Shown here: one piece after another, positions 35,398-44,890 of the stretch
Layout of the letters: each line of letters begins with the position of its first letter
Numbering within the stretch: position 1 is the first letter of the stretch
Assembly: GCF_900626155.1 (NCBI RefSeq)
Contig: NZ_LR130844.1
Coordinates: 248,001-312,000 of the forward strand
Reading direction: 5' to 3'
Origin: Anaerococcus vaginimassiliensis
Lineage (GTDB): Bacteria; Bacillota; Clostridia; Tissierellales; Peptoniphilaceae
Length of the DNA: 64,000 nt
The notes under the pieces: generated by a model
What the model saw: only the letters and a program-made list of their open reading frames with translations
The model's database searches: none
Told to the model about the DNA's origin: nothing
Translations under genes and position numbers: made by a program

Positions 35398-36174
35398 TCA
35401 GCCAAACCTTCCTGTAATATAATCTTCTGTTCTCTTATCTTTTGGATTTTCAAATATGTTTAGGGTATCGTCCATTTCTACCACTTCTCCTGTTAGGAAG
35501 AAAGCTGTTTGATCAGAAATTCTCGCTGCCTGTTGCATATTATGAGTTACAATAACTATTGTGTACTTATCTTTTAGGCTATCCAGCAAATCTTCTATAG
35601 CGGAAGTTGATATAGGATCTAGCGCACTAGTTGGCTCATCCATTAAAATTATGTCAGGATTTACAGAAAGACTCCTAGCTATACATATCCTCTGTTGTTG
35701 ACCACCAGAAAAGGAAAGGGCATTTTGATCTAGTTTATCCTTTACCTCATCCCAAATAGCGGCTGACTTTAAAGATTTCTCAACTATTTCATCTAGCTTT
35801 TCCTTATCCTTGATTCCAGAAATCTTCGGACCATAGGTTATGTTATCGTAAATTGATTTTGAAAATGGGTTAGGCGATTGGAAAACCATTCCTACATTTC
35901 TTCTTAATTGTACTATATCTACGTCTTTTTTGTAAATATCTTCTCCATTTATCGTAACAAGTCCGTCGATCTTGCAATCATCTATTAGATCATTCATTCT
36001 ATTAAAACATCTAAGCATAGTTGACTTACCACAACCAGAAGGACCTATAAAGGCGGTTATCTTTCCTCTTTCTATGTCCATATTTATATTTTTTAAAGCT
36101 TTGAAATCTCCATAATATAGGTCTAAGTCTCTAACAGAAATTGCAAAGTCTTTTTTCTTGATATTATTTTCCAT
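35398..36174 (-). CDS. pstB: Phosphate ABC transporter ATP-binding protein PstB
   Basis: 258 residues. Walker [11 protein letters not shown]-loop, signature [10 protein letters not shown], Walker [13 protein letters not shown], and the PstB-typical CFNRMNDL. Start ATG 36174; a TTG nine codons earlier lies inside pstA. ATPase of the high-affinity phosphate importer PstSCAB. Confidence 0.96.
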   Translation of the reverse strand: MENNIKKKDFAISVRDLDLYYGDFKALKNINMDIERGKITAFIGPSGCGKSTMLRCFNRMNDLIDDCKIDGLVTINGEDIYKKDVDIVQLRRNVGMVFQSPNPFSKSIYDNITYGPKISGIKDKEKLDEIVEKSLKSAAIWDEVKDKLDQNALSFSGGQQQRICIARSLSVNPDIILMDEPTSALDPISTSAIEDLLDSLKDKYTIVIVTHNMQQAARISDQTAFFLTGEVVEMDDTLNIFENPKDKRTEDYITGRFG

Positions 36175-36187
36175 ACTTTCTCTTTTC

Positions 36188-37003
36188 TTAATTTCCTGCA
36201 AGTTTTTTACTAATCTTTGTTGATACGTAGTTGATTACCAATACAAATACTAAAAGCAATACTGCCGTAGCATAGGCTTCGTTTACATGGAGTCCTTCTG
36301 ATGATAGGACATACATATGAACAGCAAGACTTCTTGCTGATTCTCCTAGGGCTTTTGGTATTTGAGGTTCTGTTCCCATAGTGTAGATTAGGGCTGCAGA
36401 TTCTCCTACAATCCTTCCTGTCGATAAAAATATTCCTCCAAGGATTCCATCCATGGCTTCTGGAAGTACTACTTTAAATATCGTTTGAATCTTAGTTGCT
36501 CCTAGAGCTAGGGATGCGTGAGCTTGGAGGGGATTTACTGTTAGTATCGCCTCTTCTGTAGTTCTAATTATTGTCGGTAGAACCATGATAGCGAGGGTTA
36601 AGCTTCCTGCAATCATAGAATAGCCCATCCCAAGACCTAGTCCTTGTTTAGTTACAAAGAATAAGTAACCAAACAAACCATACACTATTGAAGGAATGGA
36701 AGATAAGATTTCTGTAGAAAATCTTACAAGTTTTATAAATACTTTATTCTTAGCGTATTGTGACAAGTAGATTGCTGTAAATATTCCTACAGGTAGGGAT
36801 ATTATTAGGGTTATTATTATTGTAAAAAGTGTTGCTATTACACTAGGCATGATTGAAACATTTTCAGAGTTATACTTTAGGCTAAATAGCCCTGGACTAA
36901 TGTTTGGTACACCTTTTATTATGATATAAGCAATGATTATCCCACTTATAGCAAAGCCTAGGTAGGTTAAAAACATTATTAAATATTTATATGGTTTTGT
37001 CAT
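36188..37003 (-). CDS. pstA: Phosphate ABC transporter permease PstA
   Basis: 271 residues, six membrane segments, and the permease EAA-type loop [25 protein letters not shown]. Eight bases after pstC; forms the membrane channel with PstC. Confidence 0.95.
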   Translation of the reverse strand: MTKPYKYLIMFLTYLGFAISGIIIAYIIIKGVPNISPGLFSLKYNSENVSIMPSVIATLFTIIITLIISLPVGIFTAIYLSQYAKNKVFIKLVRFSTEILSSIPSIVYGLFGYLFFVTKQGLGLGMGYSMIAGSLTLAIMVLPTIIRTTEEAILTVNPLQAHASLALGATKIQTIFKVVLPEAMDGILGGIFLSTGRIVGESAALIYTMGTEPQIPKALGESARSLAVHMYVLSSEGLHVNEAYATAVLLLVFVLVINYVSTKISKKLAGN

Positions 37004-37011
37004 AGTCCCTC

Positions 37012-37875
37012 CTACAATCTCTTCTCAGATCTACTTCTTATTATATTAAAGATAATATTTATAAGAAGGATAAAGAAAAACAGTACCATACCAGTAGCTA
37101 TTAGAGCTTGTCTATGCATGCCTTGGGCATAACCCATTTCAAGAACTATGTTTGTTGTTAATGTTCTTGCTCCTCTAAAGATTGATTTTGGAAGAGCTGG
37201 TTGGTTACCTATTACAAGATACACTGCCATTGTCTCACCTATAGCTCTACCTACGGCAAGGATTATAGATGAAAATATTCCACTTTTGGCATAAGGCACC
37301 ATGACCTTGTGGATTGTTTCTTCCTTGCTTGCACCTAGAGCAAGAGATCCTTGATAGAAGGACTTTGGCACCTGTCTAAGGGAGTTTTCAGATATATTTA
37401 CCATAGTTGGTAAAATCATAACAGCAAGAAGGATTGAGGCAGTAAACATATTCATACCACTTCTTACATCAAATACTTCCTTAACCAAGGGTACTAGTAC
37501 CATCATAGCAAAAAATCCATATACTACTGAAGGAATGGCTGCCATTAGATTTATTAAAGCTTTTAGAGGGGAATATGATTTCTTGGCGTAATATGCCATG
37601 TAAATCGAGGTGCCAAGTCCAAAAGGTAAGGCTATCAGAGTTGAAAGTAAAGTTACTATAATTGATCCAATTATCATTGGAAAGATTCCAAATTTCGCCC
37701 TTGATGCAGTTGGCTTCCATACCTTTCCTTTAATGAAAGAAAGAAGTCCGTATTCATTTACAAACTTCATTCCCTCACTAAAGATAAAATATATTATTAA
37801 AAGGATGAGAATAACTGATAGGGCTGCAGCTATTAGAAAGATAATCTCTCCAATTTTTTCCCTATTTTTGTTCAT
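37012..37875 (-). CDS. pstC: Phosphate ABC transporter permease PstC
   Basis: 287 residues, six membrane segments, and the EAA-type loop SLRQVPKSFYQGSLALGASKEETI. Starts one base after the pstS stop codon. Confidence 0.95.
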   Translation of the reverse strand: MNKNREKIGEIIFLIAAALSVILILLIIYFIFSEGMKFVNEYGLLSFIKGKVWKPTASRAKFGIFPMIIGSIIVTLLSTLIALPFGLGTSIYMAYYAKKSYSPLKALINLMAAIPSVVYGFFAMMVLVPLVKEVFDVRSGMNMFTASILLAVMILPTMVNISENSLRQVPKSFYQGSLALGASKEETIHKVMVPYAKSGIFSSIILAVGRAIGETMAVYLVIGNQPALPKSIFRGARTLTTNIVLEMGYAQGMHRQALIATGMVLFFFILLINIIFNIIRSRSEKRL

Positions 37876-37876
37876 T

Positions 37877-38845
37877 TTATTTCTCTAGTTCGCTTGTGTT
37901 TAAGATATTTCCAGCAAAGATTTCTTTTAGATCGTCTAGGCTAATGTCAGAAACTTTGCTTTCCTTATTAACTACAACTGCGATTCCGTCTGTTGCTATT
38001 ACACTTGGAGTAAGTTGTTCTTTTTCTTCATCTTTTAGCTCACGGCTTGCCATAGCGATATTAGCTGCTCCATCTATTACAGCCTCGATACCTGCAGATG
38101 AACCTGTAGATTGGATTTCAATTTTAACATCTGGATTTAGCTTTTCATATTCTTCTGCCATTTTTTCCATAAGCGGGGTAACTGAAGTAGAACCAGCTAC
38201 TGTTAGGTTTCCTTTGACATCTTTCTTTTCATATGCCTTGCTATCTTTTAGTGGAACGTATCCTAAATCAGCTACGATCTTTTGAGCATCGCTTGAAGAA
38301 ACATATGCTAAGAAGTCCTTAGCTAAATCATCTAGTTCGCTTTCTTTGTAAGCTAGGTTAAATGGTCTTTGCAATTTGTAAGAGCCATTAGCTATATTTT
38401 CTTCAGTTGCTTCTACTCCATCGATCATTAAAGCTTTTACGCTATCATTTAGAGAACCTAGAGAAATGTAACCTATAGCATTTGTATCCTTGGCTACAGT
38501 TTGCATTACACCGTTAGTTGAGTTTTGTACGATAGCATCTAGAGTTGTCATATCTTCCTCTTCGCCATCTACTTTTTCCATTAGACCAACTAATTCTACG
38601 AAAGCACCACGAGTACCTGAACCATCTTCTCTAGAAACTACTGTAAAGTCATAATCTTTTTTACTTGCTTCTGTGTCATCTTTCTTTTCTTCTTTGTTGT
38701 CCATGTTTTCTTCTGCACTACTTGTGCTTTCTTCGCTAGTAACTTCCTTAGTTTCTTCGTTTTTTGTATTATCATTTGAACAAGCTGTAAATACCAATCC
38801 GAATGAAAGTGCTAGGGCTAATAATTTAAAGTTTTTATTTTTCAT
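37877..38845 (-). CDS. pstS: Circularly permuted phosphate-binding lipoprotein PstS
   Basis: 322 residues. Signal peptide with lipobox ending at C22, then an acidic linker to about 63. Next comes what is normally the C-terminal half of PstS: VVSREDGSGTRG (69-80, the phosphate-binding R/GSGT loop), AIGYISLGSL, NGSYKLQRPF and ending GYVPL (195-199). After a short KDSKAYEKKDVKGN joint follows the normal N-terminal half: LTVAGSTSVTPL (214-225), STGSSAGIEAVIDG and MASRELKDEEK, ending at KEIFAGNILN. All ligand loops are present, so the protein should still bind phosphate. First gene of pstSCAB-phoU-phoPR. Confidence 0.9.
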   Translation of the reverse strand: MKNKNFKLLALALSFGLVFTACSNDNTKNEETKEVTSEESTSSAEENMDNKEEKKDDTEASKKDYDFTVVSREDGSGTRGAFVELVGLMEKVDGEEEDMTTLDAIVQNSTNGVMQTVAKDTNAIGYISLGSLNDSVKALMIDGVEATEENIANGSYKLQRPFNLAYKESELDDLAKDFLAYVSSSDAQKIVADLGYVPLKDSKAYEKKDVKGNLTVAGSTSVTPLMEKMAEEYEKLNPDVKIEIQSTGSSAGIEAVIDGAANIAMASRELKDEEKEQLTPSVIATDGIAVVVNKESKVSDISLDDLKEIFAGNILNTSELEK

Positions 38846-38884
38846 ATTTTTTCTCCTTGTTTTATAAATCTTTCTTATGGTCTA

Positions 38885-38938
38885 ATCATAAGGTATCTAT
38901 GTTTAGTTCATTTAAGGGAAATGTAAAGTTTATGTAAA
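38885..38938 (-). promoter_or_regulatory. Pho box and -10 of the pst operon
   Basis: On the minus strand TTTACA-N5-TTTACA (38938-38922), two direct repeats at 11-bp pitch, matches the PhoP box of Firmicutes. A -10 TATGAT lies at 38890-38885 with no good -35, as expected for a PhoP-activated promoter. Confidence 0.75.
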
Positions 38939-38958
38939 ATTTCTTTACAAATGAAAAA

Positions 38959-38980
38959 AGCAGACAAATTAATGTCTGCT
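38959..38980 (-). terminator. Terminator of the nucleobase permease gene
   Basis: Stem AGCAGACA / TGTCTGCT (8 bp), loop AATTAA, followed by TTTTTTC on the minus strand. It isolates the pst promoter from the permease gene. Confidence 0.88.
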
Positions 38981-38998
38981 GTAAATTTTTAACCTTAT

Positions 38999-40387
38999 TT
39001 ATTTTTCAAGAATCTCTTCTTCTATTCTTTTTTCTACTGGTTTATCTTCATCCTTTTCAGGTATTAGGATGTTCATCAAAACTGCAGATATTGCAGCAAG
39101 TACAACTGGTGATGAGCCAATAGCAATCTTTAAACTCTCTGGCATAAATACTACTCCAGCAGCCTCTGCAACTGATACAACTGTAGTAAAACCAAAACCT
39201 AGGGCAACACTTGTACCTACTATTGAAGTATTACGCATAGTTAGAGGTTGGCTAGTTATCATTTTGATACCATTCATAGTAATTATAGCAAATACTGATA
39301 GAGTAGCCCCTCCAATTACAGCTGGAGGAATAGTTGTAAGTAGACTTGATAGTTTAGGTATAAGACCTGAAATAAAAATCATTATAGCTGCTGTTGAGAA
39401 TACCTTCTTGTTTATAACCTTATTTATTGAAATGATTCCAACGTTTTGTGAAAATGTAGCTGTTGGAAGTGTTGCTAAAAAAGAACCTACAATATTTGTA
39501 AGTGAGAAGGCGGAAAGTCCTCCCTGAAGTTCCTTAGCAGTTGGTTCTCTATCATAACCACCGATTGTAGTTGAAGAAATATCTCCAATACCTTCAATAG
39601 ACGTTACAATAAATATTATTATAAAAGAAAATATTGCAGATGGTTCAAACTTAATTCCAAAATGCATTGGTCTAACTAAAGAAAACCAGCTTGCATCTCC
39701 TACCTGAGATAAATCAACCATATCAAAGAAAAATGAAACAATATAGCCTACAATCATCGCAAATAATAAAGATGAAAGGCTAACTATGCCTCTGCCAAAA
39801 TGAGTAAAGGCAAAGTTTGCAATTAGGGTTATAACAGCAACTAGCCAATATTGCCAAGCTCCCCAACCAGGTGCTGTAACATCTCCTGCTCCTCCCATAT
39901 TAGTTAGGGCAACTGGATATAGGGAAATACCTATACAAAGTACAACCGTACCGCTAACCAAAGGTGGGAAATATGGTAGTATGTATTTTAGGGTAAAAGC
40001 AAATATCAAAGATGCGATAGCTCCAATAAGTTGAGCACCGAGAATAATAGCAACAATTCCTGCTCCACCCACATCTTGAAACTGATTAGCAAGGGCTAAC
40101 ATAGTTGGTAGATAGGCAAAACTCACACCGTAAATCATAGGAAGTTTTGCACCAAATTTTCCTATTGGATAAAGCATAAGTAGGGTTGTAAGAGCTGATC
40201 CTACAAGGGACATTTGAACAAGGACGATACTATCTTCAGGAGATAGACCTGCAGTTTGAGCAAATATAAGTGGCGGAGCGATACAAGCTGCAATCATAGC
40301 GATTACGTGTTGCAAAGCTAGTGGAAACGCCTTAGAAAATGGAACATCTGCCTCAAACTTAAATAAATTCGAAAGTTCTTCTTTCAT
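38999..40387 (-). CDS. NCS2 family uracil/xanthine permease
   Basis: 462 residues with 12-14 membrane segments. NCS2 features: LALQHVIAMIAACIAPPLI (QH motif), IEGIGDISSTTIGG and the QNVGIISI signature. A proton symporter for uracil, xanthine or guanine; which one cannot be read, although the motif set is closer to xanthine-uric acid members. Start ATG 40387 behind AAGAGG; an ATG five codons earlier has no ribosome-binding site. Its leader contains an attenuator. Confidence 0.88.
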   Translation of the reverse strand: MKEELSNLFKFEADVPFSKAFPLALQHVIAMIAACIAPPLIFAQTAGLSPEDSIVLVQMSLVGSALTTLLMLYPIGKFGAKLPMIYGVSFAYLPTMLALANQFQDVGGAGIVAIILGAQLIGAIASLIFAFTLKYILPYFPPLVSGTVVLCIGISLYPVALTNMGGAGDVTAPGWGAWQYWLVAVITLIANFAFTHFGRGIVSLSSLLFAMIVGYIVSFFFDMVDLSQVGDASWFSLVRPMHFGIKFEPSAIFSFIIIFIVTSIEGIGDISSTTIGGYDREPTAKELQGGLSAFSLTNIVGSFLATLPTATFSQNVGIISINKVINKKVFSTAAIMIFISGLIPKLSSLLTTIPPAVIGGATLSVFAIITMNGIKMITSQPLTMRNTSIVGTSVALGFGFTTVVSVAEAAGVVFMPESLKIAIGSSPVVLAAISAVLMNILIPEKDEDKPVEKRIEEEILEK

Positions 40388-40425
40388 GACACCTCTTTTC
40401 ATTTACATTTATAGAAATTTCCGAC

Positions 40426-40493
40426 AAAAAGCTCTACAAAGAGCAGTGATTAAAAAAACATCACTTGTCATAGTTATACAGCAATATGCTCTA
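40426..40493 (-). promoter_or_regulatory. Attenuator in the permease leader
   Basis: On the minus strand AGTGAT...ATCACT forms one hairpin (40465-40445), and GCTCT-TTGT-AGAGC (40444-40431) followed by TTTTT is a terminator. AGAGCA at 40492-40487 can pair with the TGCTCT of the terminator's left arm, giving an antiterminator. No known riboswitch consensus is recognised; a purine riboswitch core is absent. Confidence 0.5.
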
Positions 40494-40671
40494 AATTCAA
40501 GGCTTTAAAAAGGGAAGAATTTTTCTAAAAAATCGTTTTTTCTCTTGCAAATGTTGGTAAGTCCCCGTAATTAATTTTAAAACAAATAGATATTATTTAC
40601 TTTTTCAAAAAGGCAAACTATTTATTTTTTGTAAAAAACTAGTATATTAAACTTATTGTAAAGGAGATTAT

Positions 40672-41682
40672 ATGAGTAAGTTAGTAATACCAGAAAATTA
40701 TAAAAGCAACGAAGATTTGTATAGAACCCAACTATTAATCAAAGAAATCAAGGATTATTTTCAAATAAACCTTGCTAATAACCTAAACCTAAAGAGAGTT
40801 TCTGCTCCCCTATTCGTATCAGAAACATCAGGATTAAATGACAATCTATCAGGATCCGAAAAACCTGTAACTTTCGACCTACCAGAAGCAAGTAATGCTG
40901 AGATGGAAATAGTCCACTCTCTTGCCAAATGGAAGAGATTTGCTCTAGAAGAATACAAGTTTAAAATGCACGAAGGTCTATACACAGACATGAATGCCAT
41001 CAGACGTTGTGAAGTACCTGACAATACCCACTCCTTTTATGTAGACCAATGGGACTGGGAGCTAATCATGGAAGAAGATGAACGAAACGTCGAATACCTC
41101 AAAAGAGTAGTAGAGACAATCTATAGAACAATGAAGTCTCTAGATGAGTACCTTTGTGGACTAGTACCAACTAGAAAGAAACTCCTAAAAGACCAAATTA
41201 CCTTTATGACTAGTGAAGAGATGCTAAATAGATACAAAGGAATGGACGATAAGGGCAGAGAAAGAGCTGCAGTCAAAGAATTTGGATCAGTATTTCTAAT
41301 GCAAATAGGAAAAGTCCTATCAAACGGTGAAAAACACGATATGCGTGCACCAGACTATGACGATTGGGAGCTAAACGGAGACATCCTAGTCTATAACCCA
41401 GTCTTAGATGATGTTCTAGAACTATCATCTATGGGTATAAGAGTTAACCCAGAAAGATTAAACGAACAACTAAAACAAACTGACAACCTAGACAGGCTAA
41501 AGTTTGACTACCACAAGATGCTAATCGACGGTAGACTTCCACAAACTGTAGGAGGCGGTATCGGTCAATCAAGACTATGTATGTTCTTCTTACAAAAGGC
41601 TCATATAGGAGAAGTTCAAGTATCCTACTGGCCAGATGAACAAAGAAAAGCCCTTGCTAACAAGGGAATTAACTTATTATAG
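40672..41682 (+). CDS. asnA: Aspartate-ammonia ligase
   Basis: 336 residues, AsnA length, class II synthetase-like fold. Family segments: NDNLSGSEKPVTFD, HSLAKWKRFAL, GLYTDMNAIRRCE, SFYVDQWDWE and GGGIGQSRLCMFFL. Makes asparagine from aspartate, ammonia and ATP. AAAGGAG precedes ATG; a TATATT at 40643-40648 is a possible -10. Single-gene unit divergent from the permease gene. Confidence 0.95.
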   Translation: MSKLVIPENYKSNEDLYRTQLLIKEIKDYFQINLANNLNLKRVSAPLFVSETSGLNDNLSGSEKPVTFDLPEASNAEMEIVHSLAKWKRFALEEYKFKMHEGLYTDMNAIRRCEVPDNTHSFYVDQWDWELIMEEDERNVEYLKRVVETIYRTMKSLDEYLCGLVPTRKKLLKDQITFMTSEEMLNRYKGMDDKGRERAAVKEFGSVFLMQIGKVLSNGEKHDMRAPDYDDWELNGDILVYNPVLDDVLELSSMGIRVNPERLNEQLKQTDNLDRLKFDYHKMLIDGRLPQTVGGGIGQSRLCMFFLQKAHIGEVQVSYWPDEQRKALANKGINLL

Positions 41683-41688
41683 AAAATA

Positions 41689-41720
41689 AACTCGACTTAC
41701 AAATCAAAGTAAGCCGAGTT
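41689..41720. terminator. Bidirectional terminator after asnA
   Basis: Stem AACTCGACTTAC / GTAAGCCGAGTT with one A-C mismatch, A-run left and TTTATTTT right, between convergent asnA and the ABC permease gene. Confidence 0.85.
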
Positions 41721-41735
41721 TTATTTTGCCTAAAT

Positions 41736-44171
41736 TTATTCAATTGTTTTAATCAAATCTATAGTTGGCTTGTCTAGGATTCTCTTTAAAGAAAAATGGT
41801 AGATTAATATATTTATGGCATAAACTAGAATAGAAAATCCTAAAAATATTTTGTAATCATAATACCTAAGGATTATAGATAAGCTAATCTTTGATGATAG
41901 TATAGATATTATTATAATCACACCAAGACTGATAAAGCTTACCAAAAGAAAAGATTTTACTTGTTCCAAGAAAAATTCCTTTTCATATTTCTCTTTTAAC
42001 TCACCTACGTCCATACCTGATGAATATAGACTACCAATTTCTTTTTTCCTAGAAATTAGGGATAGATTTATAGAAGCATAGCCATTTGTCACATTTAGTA
42101 TAAATATAATTAAGCCAACTGCTAATGAAATATATAGCAAATACTTCAAAGAAGATGCTTCTCGCTCTTTTATTTCTTTGCCTACAAATATATCATATTT
42201 TTCATTAATACCTAAGGATTCTCTGAGTTTATTTTCTATAAATTCTTTGGCACTTGTTAGGTCTTTGTCATCTATTTTCATCTTCAATGTATATGGATAA
42301 TTTAGATACTTTTCATCATTAGCTTGGTCAATCAAGTCAAAATAAGTTTCATAGTCAGTAAAAATATTTACTACAAAGGGATATGGCTTAAATTCAAACT
42401 CACCTGTATCGTATATTTCTTTTGATATCTTTATTTTCTTTTCGAATTCACCCATAGAAATATCTATATTTTTAGGGTCTTTGAAATATTTAACCATCTT
42501 GGCATCTGCAATTGGTTCTAATGGATCAGCTTGCACCTTGTTATATAAGATAAATTCTCCTTTTTTCCCACCAAGCTTTTCCAAATCATCTATATCCATT
42601 GCAGTAATATTTCCTTGCAAATAATCTTGCGATTTCTTTTTAAGTATTTTCATGATTTTTTCATCTAATTTATACTTTTTCGCTTGATCAGATAAGTCAA
42701 GATTGTTATTAACACCTATATACTTATCCTTATATATAAATGACTTTTGACTTCCTAACTCTTTTTCTATAGATCTTAGAACTTCTGGTACCTTTTTATC
42801 TGAGCTATAGTAAGTAGTGAAAATATTATAAGAGCTATCTCCATCATAATAGTCCCTAAAATACCTACCTATAGAAATCGATAATATAAACATAGATATT
42901 ATTAAAATACCAATGGCTGAAATATATCTCTGACTTTTGATAGAAGAGAGATTATTATTTCTTAATTCTTTCCATAGATCATCATTTTTCTTTTTCTTTG
43001 ACCTGGATAAGTCTACATTTCCTCTTATGCCGTCTATTATATTAATTTGTGAAATCTTTCTAGCTGGTCTTATTATTGATAAGCTAATTACCAAAAATGA
43101 AACTAATAATATGAGTCCTGTTAGTAAGGGATTGAAAGTAACATATTCAAATTTTGATATTATTAGATTTTTTTGCGAATAACTATATAAACCATAAATC
43201 AAGAAAAATCCGGACAAGTGACCCAAAAGCACAGGGATGATTGAAATTAGGCTAGCTTCTTTAAATAGCAACTTATATATTTGAAAATTGGTTGATCCTA
43301 TTGATTTATATACAGATAATTCTTTGATTTTCCTAAGTCCCCAAACCCAGAAAATATTCCTTGTAAAAAATATAAATATTACAATCATAGAAAGAAGACA
43401 AAATATCATCATAACCTTAGGCATAATTTTATCTATCCAAGTATCATTGACCCTATAATCTTTTTCTATATTCTCATCAAATCTTATCTCTATTTTTCTG
43501 CCAAGTCGTTTTGTAATTTCATCTTCAAATATTTTTTTATTTGAATGCACATCCACAAAATCATCAAATCTCAATACCGCTGGTTGAGGATCCTTTATAG
43601 TATCATAGATTAGTCCATAGGATAAACCAGAATATTTATTGTAGACATCTTCATAAATTCCAACCAATTTATACGATTTAAGATCAGTTTTATCAAAAGT
43701 TTCTTTTTCTATTATTGAATTTGAAGGGTCTAATTCTTTATTATCAAGGAATCTTTTACCAAAACTTATAGGGATTTCATCTCCTATTTTTAATTTGTGC
43801 TTTTCAACAAGAGATTTTGATAGGATTATCTCATTAGAATTTTCAGGAAAACGACCCTCCTCAATGAATGAAAATTCTCTCATCTTATTGATGTGATCAT
43901 CCTGTTTATACATTACTATTAAATCATCATCAAGCTTTGCACTTGAAAAATCCATGTTTAATCGACCAGCTTCTTTGACACCATCTAATTCTCTTATTTT
44001 TTCAAGATCTTCTTCACTCATATGCTGATCTATGTAGGCATCAGCAAAATTAGTAGCTCTTTTTTCCATGTAGTCTGCATCTATATTTACCTTAGCAAAA
44101 TAAAAAACTATTGTGAAAAATAGGGAAACAATAAATACTGAGATAAAAATAGGAAAATTCTTCTTATTCAT
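41736..44171 (-). CDS. FtsX/MacB-type ABC transporter permease
   Basis: 811 residues. One membrane segment at the N-terminus, a large extracellular domain (about 30-255), three membrane segments (about 260-370), another membrane segment at about 420, a second extracellular domain (about 440-670) and three last membrane segments: two MacB-PCD/FtsX repeats. Such permeases work with a LolD-like ATPase in mechanotransmission, lipoprotein handling or peptide-antibiotic resistance. Overlaps the ATPase gene by 8 bases; a two-component pair lies upstream in the same run. Confidence 0.85.
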   Translation of the reverse strand: MNKKNFPIFISVFIVSLFFTIVFYFAKVNIDADYMEKRATNFADAYIDQHMSEEDLEKIRELDGVKEAGRLNMDFSSAKLDDDLIVMYKQDDHINKMREFSFIEEGRFPENSNEIILSKSLVEKHKLKIGDEIPISFGKRFLDNKELDPSNSIIEKETFDKTDLKSYKLVGIYEDVYNKYSGLSYGLIYDTIKDPQPAVLRFDDFVDVHSNKKIFEDEITKRLGRKIEIRFDENIEKDYRVNDTWIDKIMPKVMMIFCLLSMIVIFIFFTRNIFWVWGLRKIKELSVYKSIGSTNFQIYKLLFKEASLISIIPVLLGHLSGFFLIYGLYSYSQKNLIISKFEYVTFNPLLTGLILLVSFLVISLSIIRPARKISQINIIDGIRGNVDLSRSKKKKNDDLWKELRNNNLSSIKSQRYISAIGILIISMFILSISIGRYFRDYYDGDSSYNIFTTYYSSDKKVPEVLRSIEKELGSQKSFIYKDKYIGVNNNLDLSDQAKKYKLDEKIMKILKKKSQDYLQGNITAMDIDDLEKLGGKKGEFILYNKVQADPLEPIADAKMVKYFKDPKNIDISMGEFEKKIKISKEIYDTGEFEFKPYPFVVNIFTDYETYFDLIDQANDEKYLNYPYTLKMKIDDKDLTSAKEFIENKLRESLGINEKYDIFVGKEIKEREASSLKYLLYISLAVGLIIFILNVTNGYASINLSLISRKKEIGSLYSSGMDVGELKEKYEKEFFLEQVKSFLLVSFISLGVIIIISILSSKISLSIILRYYDYKIFLGFSILVYAINILIYHFSLKRILDKPTIDLIKTIE

Positions 44172-44844
44172 TTATCTCATCTCCTACGATTTTCCCATCA
44201 ACAACTGTTATGATGCGATTTGCTCTTAGGGCGATGTCTTCGTCATGAGTTATTAGGATAATAGTTTGATTTAGGGTTTTGTTAAAGTATTTGAAGATGT
44301 CGATTATCTCCTTGGAGTTTTGCCTGTCAAGGTTTCCTGTTGGCTCATCTGCAAGGATAATGGAAGGATTGTAAATCAAACTTCTAGCTATGGCGACTCT
44401 TTGTTGTTGGCCACCAGAAAGCTCGCTAGGAAATGAGTCCATCTTACTTTCGATGCCGAGCTTTTTAACTATATCAGCTAGGTCTTTTTCACTTACCTTT
44501 CTCTTGTCAAGCTTTAGCGGAAGTTCTATATTGTGTCTTACACTTAGATTTGGTATCAGATTATAAAACTGATAGATTAATCCTACCTTTCTTCTTCTAA
44601 ATAAGGCTAGTTCTTTAGAAGAATATTTTGAAATGTCATTGCCATCTATATAGACCTTGCCGTCATCTGGACTATCAACACCTCCAATTATATGTAACAA
44701 AGTCGACTTGCCAGATCCACTTGGACCAACTATTGCAACAAACTCTCCCCTGTTTATAGTAAGGTTAACTCCGTCAAGGGCGACAACCCTACTATTTCCC
44801 TCGCCGTATTCTTTTCTCAAATTTTCTACTTTTAATATTTCCAT
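44164..44844 (-). CDS. ABC transporter ATP-binding protein, MacB/LolD type
   Basis: 226 residues. Walker A GPSGSGKST, signature LSGGQQQR, Walker B IILADEPTGNLD with the DEPTGNLD typical of the MacB/BceA group. Powers the 811-residue permease. A 46-base gap separates it from the kinase gene; ATG 44844 follows AGGAAAG. Confidence 0.93.
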   Translation of the reverse strand: MEILKVENLRKEYGEGNSRVVALDGVNLTINRGEFVAIVGPSGSGKSTLLHIIGGVDSPDDGKVYIDGNDISKYSSKELALFRRRKVGLIYQFYNLIPNLSVRHNIELPLKLDKRKVSEKDLADIVKKLGIESKMDSFPSELSGGQQQRVAIARSLIYNPSIILADEPTGNLDRQNSKEIIDIFKYFNKTLNQTIILITHDEDIALRANRIITVVDGKIVGDEINE

Positions 44845-44890
44845 ACTTTCCTGCCTTTCTTAAGGTAAGTATATAAAAGTAAAGTGATTT

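Noticed and set aside
40426-40560. Purine riboswitch before the nucleobase permease
   Set aside because: The conserved three-way-junction core and loop motifs are absent; only the attenuator pairings can be supported.
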